This document shows, piece by piece, positions 16,698 to 25,642 of a stretch of 64,000 nt of DNA (position 1 is its first letter; each line of letters starts with the position of its first letter). Position numbers and translations under genes: made by a program. Source of the stretch: Halorussus lipolyticus (GTDB lineage Archaea; Halobacteriota; Halobacteria; Halobacteriales; Haladaptataceae); assembly GCF_029338375.1 (NCBI RefSeq), contig NZ_CP119804.1, positions 1,694,955-1,758,954 on the forward strand, read 5' to 3'. The notes below the pieces were generated by a model. The model was not told the DNA's origin. It saw only the letters and a list, made by a program, of their open reading frames with translations, and searched no databases.

Positions 16698-16969
16698 GGT
16701 AGCCCACCTCGGTTCACGACCGCCAGCGCCTCGCGCCCGAGGTCGAGGAGTTCCGTCGGGTCGAACGCGCCGACCGCGGCGAGAAGTCCGAGGAGCATGA
16801 CGAACAGACCCAGCGTTCCGAGGAGCGACGCGACCGCCTCGGTCCGGCGAAGCCAGCGCCCCGCCAGAATCAGCGCCAGCCACGCCGACGCTTCGAGGAA
16901 CCGCGTCTCGACCAGTCGGACCACCGGGTCGAGAACGTCGAGGCCGACGCCGAGTTCCGTCCCGACCAT
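16694..16969 (-). CDS. Small membrane protein
   Basis: 91 residues from ATG 16969. Two hydrophobic segments are visible: LEASAWLALILAGRWL and VASLLGTLGLFVMLLGLLAAVGAF, with a short amphipathic start (LGVGLDVLDPVVRLVE). It overlaps the next gene by four bases and follows the giant glycoprotein gene with a one-base gap. No family recognised. A structural membrane component is inferred from its place in the operon. Confidence 0.7.
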   Translation of the reverse strand: MVGTELGVGLDVLDPVVRLVETRFLEASAWLALILAGRWLRRTEAVASLLGTLGLFVMLLGLLAAVGAFDPTELLDLGREALAVVNRGGLP

Positions 16970-16970
16970 C

Positions 16971-19900
16971 TCACTTCCCTCCTCGGATGTTCAGAATCGT
17001 TCGGTCCGGTGAGGTGAACTTCTGGACGAGTCGGAACAGCGCCCACAGTCCGACGAGACCGCCCGCCAGCCACAGGAACTGTGAGACGCCGCCGAGTCCC
17101 GCGGCCAACTCCTCGACCACGCGAGCGAGCGCACCGGAGAGGTAGCCCGGTGCGAGGCTTTCGAGCGCCACGACGAACACCAGCCCGAGGACGCCGCCGC
17201 TCGCCCACATCGGCACCCCGCGCCGACGCGCGAGGACGCCCACGCCCAGAATCACGGCCGCGCCCGCGCCCAGCACGAGGAGCGGGTTCGCCAGCGGGTC
17301 GTCGGCCACGGAGCGCGCCGTACTCGCCAGCGGTGGGATTCCGCCACCGCCGTCGGACCCGCCACCGCCCGAGGAGGCCCCGCCGGAGTCCGACACCGAG
17401 ATTCTGAGAAGGTTCGACTTGTCCGAGTCGAGCGAGAACACGACCGGCGAACCCGTCACGCCGGGTTCCTCTACGCGGTCGCTCGATTCGGACACGAGGT
17501 CGTAGGCGACGCCGGACTCCCCGCCGTGGTAGGCCAGTTCCACCGAGTCACCCGCGACCTCGCCCGGACGAATCCGGAACTTCGGTTCGTCCGGGTCCGC
17601 GACCGAGACCACCACGTCGTTCTGCGGGTTCGCCCGTAGGTCGAGCGTCCGCACGGTCGCGCGTCCGCCCTCGGGCGCGTTCGGCAAGCGCACGTATTGA
17701 GACGCGCCCCCGTCCGCGATTCGGGCGCTCGCGCTCGCGTTCGTGTACGACGGGTCCGCGACGTAGTGGACCCACTCGCTCGACGCCGTACCCGACACGT
17801 CGATTCTGAACTCCGGCCCGCGCGAGACCACTTCGAACGTCGTGTTCAGACGGTTTCCTTCGGTCGTCGGGTTCGTTACTCGGACCGCGCCGTCTCGGAC
17901 CCGGACCTTGCTTCCGTTCGCCACGACCCGCGCCTCCGTGCCGGGCGCGAGGTCGCCGAGACCGACCTCCAGCGTCGTGTTGTCGAACCGCGACCATGTA
18001 GGCGCGGTTTCGGTCCCATTCAGGTAGACTCGGAGGTTTCGGGTCTGAACGACATTCCCAGCGAACGGAATTTCAAGCGTCGCGTTCTGGTTCACGTCCG
18101 CCCACGTCCGCGTCACGTTGTAGCGTTCGGACCACGATTCGCCAGCAAACTCGACTGACTGGTCGTCGCGGGCCGAATGGCGGAACTCGATTCCGACGTT
18201 GGGCGCTGGCGCGTCCGCTGAAAGACCCGGCGCGACTGAGACGTTAATCCGATTTGTCCCGTTCGCCAGCCACGACTCTGGAATCGCGTAATTCACCGTC
18301 TCGCCGTCTGCCAGCGCACTTTGGTTCTGCCAATTCCCGTTTAGCTCAAAGCCGATATTCCGCGACTCTGATACTTCTTTCAATTTCACCGACACGTCCA
18401 CCGTCGAACCGCTCGCGGTCGAGACTGTCATTAAATCATCGTCCACCGACAGCCCCGGCGCTTGATATGTTACCGTCTCGCCGTCCGCGAGTTTGCCCGA
18501 GTGAGACACTTCGTCCACCCCGTCGCCGTCGAGGTCGAGCGCGGGAGACTCCGTTTCAGCAAGCTCGCTGAACTCTAATCGCCAATCCACCGACCCCGAC
18601 TTGAACGATGAGAAGTCGAGCGTCGAGGAGTCGGTCGTCAAATCCAACGACTTGCTTTTCATCTCGCCGGGGAGGAGTTCGCCGACCGACGCCGACGCAC
18701 CGGTATCGTCGGTAACCGTCACGTTTGACGGCGATTCTACCAGCGACATTTCCACGCCCTTCGTTCCGGTTCCTTGATAAATCGACACACTGCTAGACGT
18801 TTTTGACGGACTATCGTCGTATCTGAGTTCCAACTTGTCGCCGGACGTGCTGGTTGTGACGAACTCAACTGTCACATCCCCGCCCGGATTCGACGGTTCG
18901 TAGTCCTGAATGTCGATTGTTTGCGTTCCGGTTGACGAGATCGTCACGTCCGACGCGACTTTTGTCCCCTCGCCATAGTTATGGTCCGGTGTTTCTTCCA
19001 CGATGTAAACGTCGAAGGTATGGGTTCCGCCGTTTGCACGCCAATAACTCTTAATCCCACTCACGAGGTCCGGGACGTTATCAAAGCGCACCTCCGCCGA
19101 AATCTCCTCTCCGACCGATTGGCCCGCGACGCCGAGATAGTGGTCATCGCTACCGTAAAGCGGGTTCGTGTGCGTCGTTCCGCGACCCGTAACTATCAAC
19201 TCCGGGCTTGCCGGGGCAAGATTCCCGTCAACCGAGATGGACGCCGACCCGCCCGGCGAGACCGACCCGGATGGCGTTCGCCAAGTCGTTTTTCGGTCGC
19301 CCGTCAGAACGACCTCGGGTTCCGACCCGTTCGGACCCTCGATGCGATGGCCCGCAGGCCAGACCTCCAGTGATTCGCCATCGCCGAGACCTGTCGCCGA
19401 AACGTTATCCCATTCGGACGATTCCGCGCCCGTCAGTGTTAGATTCGGCGCGCGCGCCGAATCCATATCGCTAATATCGTACTGGTAGGATGTGCCGTCG
19501 GTCGCTGGGTTCCCCTGAATCTCGACTTCGCCAGTAAACGTAATCACGTTGTCCGAGAAATGCGGCAACTCGGCCACGATGTACCCGGAAGTCGTCGTGA
19601 CGCGCTCACTCCAGCGCGACCCGCCCTCGTGAACGCCCGCGATTCTGTTCGGCAAGTAACCGAGCGCGTCACGCACCTCCGAGGCGCGGATTGCGATTCG
19701 TCGTCCCTCGTGTACCGAGTCGTCACGAATCACGATAGCCAGATTCCCGAGACCGTCTGCGACCGTCGTGTTCGGTCCGAGCGTCTGCTCGGCGTCCTCC
19801 GGCGTCGTCAGTACGACCTCGGTCGTAGACGCGTGCGCGGACGCCAGCACGTCGCCGTCGGTCATGTTCGCCGCGCGGTACGGGAAGGACTCGCTCGCGG

Positions 19901-20201
19901 GCGTTCCCTGTTCGACGTTCTGGTCCGGTATCGACACGAAGCCCGGCGGCATCTCCGGCGTCGAGGAGACCGACGCCGCCGCGGTCCCCGCGAGGAGTGA
20001 CGGCGCGACCGCCGACGCCAGCAGAAGCGCGACCAGCGCCAGCGTCGTGCCGCGACCAGCAGTAGACGATTCGTCTACCGAGAGTCGTCGAGTCACGCCG
20101 CGAATGGACCCCCTCGGGGGTTTGCTCCTATAGGACTCTAAGTACGCGCGTGCGTATCCGTTCACTCGCGCGACAATTTCGCGCGACCGGGCGCGGCTCA
20201 T
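16971..20201 (-). CDS. Giant anchored surface glycoprotein (1,076 residues)
   Basis: Start ATG 20201 overlaps the NTPase stop (ATGA). Order: 50 basic/hydrophilic residues with a TRR pair, a hydrophobic segment at about 52-76 (TTLALVALLLASAVAPSLLAGTAAA), then about 870 residues of beta-rich, Asp-rich ectodomain with many N-x-S/T sites, a Gly/Ser hinge (SGGGGSDGGGG), and three hydrophobic segments in the last 130 residues. It looks like a surface fibre or spike, or an adhesin. It is about twice the length of known pleolipovirus spikes. The N-terminal 50 residues before the signal are unusual. No family recognised. Confidence 0.75.
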   Translation of the reverse strand: MSRARSREIVARVNGYARAYLESYRSKPPRGSIRGVTRRLSVDESSTAGRGTTLALVALLLASAVAPSLLAGTAAASVSSTPEMPPGFVSIPDQNVEQGTPASESFPYRAANMTDGDVLASAHASTTEVVLTTPEDAEQTLGPNTTVADGLGNLAIVIRDDSVHEGRRIAIRASEVRDALGYLPNRIAGVHEGGSRWSERVTTTSGYIVAELPHFSDNVITFTGEVEIQGNPATDGTSYQYDISDMDSARAPNLTLTGAESSEWDNVSATGLGDGESLEVWPAGHRIEGPNGSEPEVVLTGDRKTTWRTPSGSVSPGGSASISVDGNLAPASPELIVTGRGTTHTNPLYGSDDHYLGVAGQSVGEEISAEVRFDNVPDLVSGIKSYWRANGGTHTFDVYIVEETPDHNYGEGTKVASDVTISSTGTQTIDIQDYEPSNPGGDVTVEFVTTSTSGDKLELRYDDSPSKTSSSVSIYQGTGTKGVEMSLVESPSNVTVTDDTGASASVGELLPGEMKSKSLDLTTDSSTLDFSSFKSGSVDWRLEFSELAETESPALDLDGDGVDEVSHSGKLADGETVTYQAPGLSVDDDLMTVSTASGSTVDVSVKLKEVSESRNIGFELNGNWQNQSALADGETVNYAIPESWLANGTNRINVSVAPGLSADAPAPNVGIEFRHSARDDQSVEFAGESWSERYNVTRTWADVNQNATLEIPFAGNVVQTRNLRVYLNGTETAPTWSRFDNTTLEVGLGDLAPGTEARVVANGSKVRVRDGAVRVTNPTTEGNRLNTTFEVVSRGPEFRIDVSGTASSEWVHYVADPSYTNASASARIADGGASQYVRLPNAPEGGRATVRTLDLRANPQNDVVVSVADPDEPKFRIRPGEVAGDSVELAYHGGESGVAYDLVSESSDRVEEPGVTGSPVVFSLDSDKSNLLRISVSDSGGASSGGGGSDGGGGIPPLASTARSVADDPLANPLLVLGAGAAVILGVGVLARRRGVPMWASGGVLGLVFVVALESLAPGYLSGALARVVEELAAGLGGVSQFLWLAGGLVGLWALFRLVQKFTSPDRTILNIRGGK
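20061..20079 (+). repeat. Dispersed palindrome copy C
   Basis: AGTAGAC-GATTC-GTCTACC, with the box in reverse (TCGTCGAGTC at 20085-20094), five bases to its right. It lies in the 5' part of the giant glycoprotein gene, read as VDESST. Confidence 0.85.
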
Positions 20202-21355
20202 AGCGAGACCACCCCCTCCGAGTCGGCAGACTCCCCGGCATCCGCTGGGTCCGAGGGCACTTTCGGCGTCAGATGAACGCGCAGTTCCTCCTCGGTCGGT
20301 TTCGGGATGTTCGGCCACGCGAACGCCGCGAAGTTCGTCTCGGTCCAAAAGAGACCGCGGCCCGTCGGCATGTCGCTGGTGAGGTCCTTGTACATCGGCA
20401 CGCGGTTGACGCCGACAACCTGCGAGGCGCGCGTCGGGTTCGCTCGACCGTTCAGCGTCACCCGCCAGCGGTGCTTTCGCTTCACCTTCTCGTGGGCGTC
20501 CTCCGCGTTCTGGCCCGCGTGGTAGACGCTGAGCTTGTACTTCCGCGAGTCGATGAACAGGTCGCGGTAGAGTTCGACCTTCTGGTAGCTGGCGAACTTG
20601 TCCTTGCTCGCCGACTGGGGAATCACGTCGCCGATCTCGTCGGAGAGAAGCGAGGTCCAGATGTACGGGCCGTGTTCGACGCGCGCGAGGAGGAACCCGA
20701 CCCACCAGTGGTTCACCGGGTCGTTCGGAGTGAACTCCAACCCATCCTTGCGCTTCGGCGAGCGTTCGTAGAGTTCCTGACACCCGGTCATCTGCGGGTC
20801 CGGGTAGACCACGTGGAACTTCCCGGACTCCAGATGGTTCTGGCAGAGGTCCATCGGGTCGTCGTAGTAGACGACCTCGCGTACCACGTCCTCCAGCGGA
20901 ACTTCTCGTCGGTAGGCGTCGCCCTCGGTAGTCGAGACGACCATCGCCTCGACCTCGCAACTCGCCGGAAGACAGACCTTTGCCCACGGCGCGAAGCTAA
21001 TCCACTCGCTCCGGGACTCGCTGGCCCGCCAGACGACCGCCTCGGACGGGTACGGTCCAACCGAGTCCATGAGGTGCGCGCCGATAGCCTTCAGGAACGT
21101 CGATTTCCCCGCGCCCATCGGCCCCTCGATGAGGGCGTCCGTGCCGCCGCCGGGCGAGTAGGCGCTGTTGTCCGCCGCCTTGCACAGACACCCCGGAATC
21201 ACCGACGGGTAGTCGAACTGGTCCACGTCGAGTTCGGGTATGCCGAACTTGCGTCTGATAGACTGTGCGTCCGTGTGCCGCGAGGTACCGAGGTAAGTCC
21301 CGGTGTTCTCTCGCGGGTCGAGGTCCGTCAGCGTCTCTACTGTGTTCCACGTCAT
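20198..21355 (-). CDS. P-loop NTPase of the particle operon
   Basis: 385 residues from ATG 21355 (overlaps upstream stop by ATGA). Walker A GPMGAGKST is at 78-86. A Walker B-like hydrophobic strand ends in DE at 239-240 (YIWTSLLSDEIGD). SVYHAGQNAEDAH near 277-289 resembles the sensor H..GQ of FtsK/HerA/VirD4-type pumps. The C-terminus is acidic. Pleolipoviruses carry one NTPase (VP8) in their structural cluster, and this gene holds the same place. A role in genome entry, packaging or particle budding is inferred. Confidence 0.75.
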   Translation of the reverse strand: MTWNTVETLTDLDPRENTGTYLGTSRHTDAQSIRRKFGIPELDVDQFDYPSVIPGCLCKAADNSAYSPGGGTDALIEGPMGAGKSTFLKAIGAHLMDSVGPYPSEAVVWRASESRSEWISFAPWAKVCLPASCEVEAMVVSTTEGDAYRREVPLEDVVREVVYYDDPMDLCQNHLESGKFHVVYPDPQMTGCQELYERSPKRKDGLEFTPNDPVNHWWVGFLLARVEHGPYIWTSLLSDEIGDVIPQSASKDKFASYQKVELYRDLFIDSRKYKLSVYHAGQNAEDAHEKVKRKHRWRVTLNGRANPTRASQVVGVNRVPMYKDLTSDMPTGRGLFWTETNFAAFAWPNIPKPTEEELRVHLTPKVPSDPADAGESADSEGVVSL

Positions 21356-22338
21356 AGGTTCCGAACAGGTAGCTCCGAGTTCTCGCGTTCCGCCAGCTCG
21401 CCCGAGCGGTCGGCGACCTCGCGGGCCGCGACCGCGAACGCTGGCAGAATCTCTTTCGCCGCGAAGGACTCCCGGAAGAACCACGAGCGGGCGCGCTCGC
21501 CCTCGCGGTCCAGAAGCATCTCGCGGGTGTGACTCTCCGTGTACAAGCGCGTGGCGAGGTCGTCGGGCACTTCCGCGTAGCTCGCCTCGGTGACTTGCTG
21601 AACCCACGCCAGCATCTGGTCCTCCGACTCGAATCCGTCGAGGACCTGCCGGAGCGCCCAGTCTTGGCGTTGGTCGAGTTCCGCCAGCGCGGGCCGCATG
21701 CCCGGCGCGTCTTGCTCCTCGGGGTCCGGCGGCCCCTCGTCGGTCTCGGTCCGGTCGTCCTCGACGTACTCGGTCGCGGACCAGCGGAACCCGCGGTGGG
21801 ACGCCACGAACGCCGGGAGGAGGTCCACGGCCGCGACCCCGCGACGCGCGGTCGCCGCCGACTCGGCGTCGAGGATTTTCGGGTTCCCATCGTCGTCTGT
21901 GTCCGCCCACGCAAACCGACGCCGGGACACGAGGAGGACCGAGAGGTCGAGACGCGAGAACGCCCGCTCGACCATCCAGTCGCCGTCGAGACGCCCGAGC
22001 GTGTGAATCGCGGCGTCTTGGCACCACAGCAGGAACGTCCGCCGGTTCTCGAAGCCGTCGATGAACCGGCGCAAGAGGCCCAACTGGTCGCCGGTCAACT
22101 TCTGGAGCGCGGGCCGCAGCTGGGGCGTCTCGGGAAGGCCGTCGAGGAGATCGCGCACCTCGCCCTCGCCGAACCCGAGGTCCGCCAGCACGTCGCCCTC
22201 CTCGGCGCGCGACGCTTGCGAGCCCGCCGACGTAGACGGTTCGTCTATCTCGGTTCTCCAGTCGCCCGAGTCGTCGCCGTCGACGGCGTCGGTAGACGAG
22301 TCGTCTACCACTCCTCGTCGAGTCGCGTCAGTCGTCAC
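21352..22338 (-). CDS. Soluble acidic protein of unknown function
   Basis: 328 residues from ATG 22338, overlapping the upstream gene by 11 bases and the NTPase by 4. No signal or membrane segment. The N-terminal 50 residues are a disordered linker encoding palindromes D and E. The rest is helical, with two related segments: LQKLTGDQLGLLRRFIDGFENRRTFLLWCQDAAIHTLG and LAELDQRQDWALRQVLDGFESEDQMLAWVQQVTEASYA. These suggest an internal duplication. Possibly an adaptor for the NTPase encoded next. Confidence 0.65.
   Translation of the reverse strand: MTTDATRRGVVDDSSTDAVDGDDSGDWRTEIDEPSTSAGSQASRAEEGDVLADLGFGEGEVRDLLDGLPETPQLRPALQKLTGDQLGLLRRFIDGFENRRTFLLWCQDAAIHTLGRLDGDWMVERAFSRLDLSVLLVSRRRFAWADTDDDGNPKILDAESAATARRGVAAVDLLPAFVASHRGFRWSATEYVEDDRTETDEGPPDPEEQDAPGMRPALAELDQRQDWALRQVLDGFESEDQMLAWVQQVTEASYAEVPDDLATRLYTESHTREMLLDREGERARSWFFRESFAAKEILPAFAVAAREVADRSGELAERENSELPVRNL
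22231..22249 (+). repeat. Dispersed palindrome copy D
   Basis: CGTAGAC-GGTTC-GTCTATC. It has one mismatch at each outer arm and no flanking box. It is 41 bases from copy E and read as IDEPST. Confidence 0.75.
22291..22309 (+). repeat. Dispersed palindrome copy E
   Basis: GGTAGAC-GAGTC-GTCTACC, a perfect match to the consensus, with the reverse box TCGTCGAGTC at 22315-22324, five bases away. It starts 29 bases inside the minus-strand gene 21352-22338. Confidence 0.9.
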
Positions 22339-24055
22339 CCGCGACCACCTCCGAGTTGCGCGGCTGGCGTTCGGACTCCGGCGGCGCGAGTTCGTCCGTA
22401 ATCTTCTCGAAGGTCGTCCGGTCGCGTTCCTCCTGTTGGCGCACGCGCTCGGCGCGCTTGTCCGCTTTCTCGGTCAGCGCCTCGCCCTTCCAGTACTCGC
22501 GGTCCGCAACGTCCTCGAACTCCCGTGCGTGCGTGATTAGGTTCTCGACCAGCGCGCCGTACTGCGCGGGCGCGAGGTTCAGTTCGGATTTCCCGACCGT
22601 CGGTCTGACCACGGTCGCCAGCGCCGCGAGGACGCCGAACGCGATACCGAACCCCTCGTTGAACAGCAGGCCGCCGACGTGCCACGCCAGCCCGACCAGC
22701 AGGAACGCGCCGACCAGCGGCCCCCACGCGACCGAGGGCACCGGCCAGCGCCCCGCGACCAGTTCGTCCTCCGACTCCGGCCAGTCGAGGAGGTCCGGCG
22801 TCGAGAACGTGAGACTCGCCCCCTCGTAGTCGATAGGCGCGTCCGCCGTCGGGTCCGAGAGGAACACCTCGTCGTACTCGTCGTCCTCCTCGGGACCGAC
22901 CAGTCGCGTGCCCAGCGCCGCCTCGTCTACGTCCACCGTCGGCGCGGCGTCGTGGAAGGGCCACACCGCGACCAGCCACGGAATCCAGCCCTCGCGTCGA
23001 ATCTTCCGGCCGTCCGCGGTCTCTACCACGTCGTAGGCGCGCGTCCGGACGTGCCACCGACCAGTCCCGTCGTCGTTGATGCTGGCGCTGTCCTCGCCGC
23101 TGGTCAACTGGAAGAACAGGACCTCCTCGGGGTCCTCGCTGAACGCGAACAGCACCGCGACCCCGAGGAGCGCCCCGCCAGCGATACCGACCGACCACGG
23201 CGCGGTTGCCAGCAGTTCCAAGAGTCCGTTGTACCACACGAACACCGCGAGGAACGTCGCCACGGCGAGCGCGAACACGACCTCCAGCACCGAGACCATC
23301 GGTCCGTTGCCCACCTTGTCGAGGAACCGCCGGTCGAGCGCGACCACGCCGACCGAGGTGAGCATACATGGCGCGAACATCCACAGCGCGGCGTAGCCCG
23401 CGATGCCGCCCGCCGTCTGCATCGGCACCGACTGGGCCGCCTCCGAGACGCTGTAGCGGAACCGCCAACTCACGTCCTCGCGGTGGCCCTCCAGCCACAC
23501 CGTCACCAGCATCGGGTCGCCGTAGTGCGCCGGGAGGTCGAGTTCCGCGTACCCGTAGTCGCCGCCCGCGAGCGTCGCCGAAACCGTCGTGTGCGTCGCG
23601 TTCGTCACGACGCGCTCGGTCACGGTCTCGTTGTCCTCGGTCGTTCGCTCGACCGTCTCGAACTCCCACAGCACGACGTGAAACGTCGCGTCCAACTCCT
23701 CAGAGTCCCAGCCGCGGAACGACCCGACGTAGATGGAATCGCGCTGAACGACCGTGCGCGGCTCGACGTACTCGCGGTCCTCCGGCGACGCCATGAACCG
23801 GACCGGAACGTGGCGAATCCAGAACGACCCGGCGTCGCCGAACGGTCGAATCGCCTTGCTCGGTGCGTTGCTCTTGACCGTGCCGTAGTCCGCGAGTTCG
23901 CCGTAGGTCCACGTCTCGTTCTCGGTCGCGTCCGACTGGTCGCCCGCTTCGGTGTCGTCTTGGGCGAGCGCCACGCCCGGCCCGACGACTGGCACCGCGA
24001 GCGAGAGGAGAACGACCACCACGAGCGCGGCGCGTCGGCGTTGTGCCCCCATCAT
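22328..24055 (-). CDS. Multi-pass membrane protein with ectodomain and coiled-coil tail
   Basis: 575 residues from ATG 24055 (ATGA overlap upstream). It has an N-terminal signal or membrane segment (RRAALVVVVLLSLAVPVVGPGVALAQ), about 190 residues of ectodomain with N-x-T sites, and three membrane segments near 245-335. A cytoplasmic domain rich in Asp/Glu follows, then two more membrane segments near 465-505, and a charged coiled-coil tail (KADKRAERVRQQEERDRTTFEKITDEL). The topology fits an envelope protein with both outside and inside contacts. No family recognised. Confidence 0.7.
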   Translation of the reverse strand: MMGAQRRRAALVVVVLLSLAVPVVGPGVALAQDDTEAGDQSDATENETWTYGELADYGTVKSNAPSKAIRPFGDAGSFWIRHVPVRFMASPEDREYVEPRTVVQRDSIYVGSFRGWDSEELDATFHVVLWEFETVERTTEDNETVTERVVTNATHTTVSATLAGGDYGYAELDLPAHYGDPMLVTVWLEGHREDVSWRFRYSVSEAAQSVPMQTAGGIAGYAALWMFAPCMLTSVGVVALDRRFLDKVGNGPMVSVLEVVFALAVATFLAVFVWYNGLLELLATAPWSVGIAGGALLGVAVLFAFSEDPEEVLFFQLTSGEDSASINDDGTGRWHVRTRAYDVVETADGRKIRREGWIPWLVAVWPFHDAAPTVDVDEAALGTRLVGPEEDDEYDEVFLSDPTADAPIDYEGASLTFSTPDLLDWPESEDELVAGRWPVPSVAWGPLVGAFLLVGLAWHVGGLLFNEGFGIAFGVLAALATVVRPTVGKSELNLAPAQYGALVENLITHAREFEDVADREYWKGEALTEKADKRAERVRQQEERDRTTFEKITDELAPPESERQPRNSEVVAGDD

Positions 24056-24621
24056 CTGTCGTTCCACGTGAGGATGAGGAGGCTCAGGACGCCGACCACG
24101 AGCAGAATTTCGCTCGGACCCAGCGCGGTTACGCGGTCGAGGACCGCCCACGACCCCGCGACCGCTCCGAGTTTCGCCAGAATCTCGTGGTGCGAGAACA
24201 GCACGTTCCCGAACATCACGCCGACCGACTCGATTCCTTCTGCGGTCCCGAGGAACGCCCCGAGGACGCCCGCGCCGACGAACCCGGCACCCGTGACCGC
24301 CCGCCGGACGTTCCGCTCGCCGCGGTCGGCCGCGCCCGACACTGACCGCTCGCGGATAGCCCACCACAGGCCCGCGAGGAGCAGTATCGGGAGAACGACC
24401 CATGTGAACCACCACGGAATCTCGATTACCATGAGGTCGAAATTCTCCCCGAGCGCGAGGAGCGTGAATGGCGCGACCCCCGCGACTCGACGAGGCGCGG
24501 TAGACGGCTCGTCTACCCGGCCGATTTCGCCCGGTCCGTCGAGACCGTCGCCAGCAGTCGTTTCCTCTCCTCGATTCCTCTCGTCGTCCGCGTTCGGTTC
24601 TGATTCGTTTGGTTTGAGCAT
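24052..24621 (-). CDS. Four-helix membrane protein
   Basis: 189 residues from ATG 24621. The acidic N-terminal 50 residues contain palindrome F (VDEPST), followed by hydrophobic helices IPWWFTWVVLPILLLAGLWWAI, AVTGAGFVGAGVLGAFLG, a weaker third, and ILLVVGVLSLLIL. Pleolipovirus VP3-type membrane proteins also have about four helices, but I see no sequence match. It overlaps the following gene by four bases. Confidence 0.65.
   Translation of the reverse strand: MLKPNESEPNADDERNRGEETTAGDGLDGPGEIGRVDEPSTAPRRVAGVAPFTLLALGENFDLMVIEIPWWFTWVVLPILLLAGLWWAIRERSVSGAADRGERNVRRAVTGAGFVGAGVLGAFLGTAEGIESVGVMFGNVLFSHHEILAKLGAVAGSWAVLDRVTALGPSEILLVVGVLSLLILTWNDR
24499..24517 (+). repeat. Dispersed palindrome copy F
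   Basis: GGTAGAC-GGCTC-GTCTACC, with the box GACTCGACGA at 24484-24493, five bases to its left. It lies in the 5' third of the gene at 24052-24621. Confidence 0.88.
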
Positions 24622-24644
24622 AGTTGAAAAATCGAATCGTTCGA

Positions 24645-24914
24645 TTAGTTGAACGTTCGTCGGGCGAGTCGCGTCACTGTCACGAGGATGAACACGACCG
24701 ACAGCGCCAGAATCACCTGATTGAGGAGCGACTGGTCCAACCAGCCGACCTTCGGCGCGATTCGGTGCTGGAGCGTCGTCGCCAGCGGCAGGAGGAGGTC
24801 GATGTTGACCATCACCCAGTCCGCGAGCGCGAACACGCCCGCGCCGTTGAACAGGTAGTGGCCGACCAGCGACCCGACCCCGCCCAGCGCCGCGAGCGGT
24901 TTCAGACGACCCAT
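24645..24914 (-). CDS. Small two-helix membrane protein
   Basis: 89 residues from ATG 24914, overlapping the upstream gene by 13 bases. The hydrophobic segments are GVFALADWVMVNIDLLLPLATTL and SLLNQVILALSVVFILVTVTRLARR. No family recognised. It is one of four consecutive small membrane proteins in the operon. Confidence 0.6.
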   Translation of the reverse strand: MGRLKPLAALGGVGSLVGHYLFNGAGVFALADWVMVNIDLLLPLATTLQHRIAPKVGWLDQSLLNQVILALSVVFILVTVTRLARRTFN

Positions 24915-25300
24915 ATCCGGACCCTCCTTGCGAGCGCGACGGTCCCGCGCGCCAGTGCCGCCGCCAGTGCGGCGTAGACCACGAACAACAGCGCCGAGAC
25001 CAGCGGCCCGGCCAGTCCCGCCGACGCTGCGAGGTCGAGGAGGCCGCTGTTCAGCGTCTCGAACACGTCCTCGACCGCTTGGCCAGCCGCCGCGCCCGCG
25101 CCCAGCACGTCGCCGCCCGCCGCGCCGAACGCCGACCGGACAATCGACCACTGCTCGAGGACGATGCCGACGACCTCCTCGCCGAGGTCGAGAATCCCGC
25201 CGACCAGCCAGCGCGCGACGACCTTGATGATTCGGTCCGACGGACAGAACACCCAGTCCGGTACCCAGCCGGGAACGCCCGGTGGAACGCACTCAGCCAA
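24902..25300 (-). CDS. Small membrane protein
   Basis: 132 residues from a TTG at 25300, which overlaps the upstream stop by 8 bases; no ATG or GTG is near. It has two N-terminal cysteines (C4, C19), an amphipathic Ala/Gly middle (GAAGGDVLGAGAAAGQAVEDVFETLNSG) and one strong helix GPLVSALLFVVYAALAAALARGTVAL. Unknown family. Confidence 0.55.
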   Translation of the reverse strand: MAECVPPGVPGWVPDWVFCPSDRIIKVVARWLVGGILDLGEEVVGIVLEQWSIVRSAFGAAGGDVLGAGAAAGQAVEDVFETLNSGLLDLAASAGLAGPLVSALLFVVYAALAAALARGTVALARRVRIWVV

Positions 25301-25637
25301 GGCGACGCACCCCCACGACGAACAGCCACATGACGAGGAGGACCACCGCGACCGTCACGATCCACGAGAACGGTCCGAACGTCGAGCGCGCCGCCGCCCA
25401 GTACGACCACCACGCTCGGGAAATCGCCGTCGCGCCGCTGGCGAACAACCCGTCGAGGAGTCCGACCGCGAACGTCCGAATCCCGTCGAGGCCCGTCTGA
25501 ATCCAGTCCCCGAACCCGCCCAGCGACCCGATGTATCCGCGGTACCACGCGTACACCGGCCCGCCGACTACGACGCTGGCGAGCGTGCCCCATTTGATGC
25601 GTCGCCCCTCTACGAACGTCTGCGGGTAGCCTCGCAT
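25293..25637 (-). CDS. Small membrane protein
   Basis: 114 residues from ATG 25637. There is an aromatic, glycine-rich first half (VYAWYRGYIGSLGGFGDWIQTGLDGI) and a strong C-terminal helix FSWIVTVAVVLLVMWLFVVGV ending in basic RRLG. Unknown family; it sits between two other membrane genes in the operon. Confidence 0.6.
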   Translation of the reverse strand: MRGYPQTFVEGRRIKWGTLASVVVGGPVYAWYRGYIGSLGGFGDWIQTGLDGIRTFAVGLLDGLFASGATAISRAWWSYWAAARSTFGPFSWIVTVAVVLLVMWLFVVGVRRLG

Positions 25638-25642
25638 GGTCG

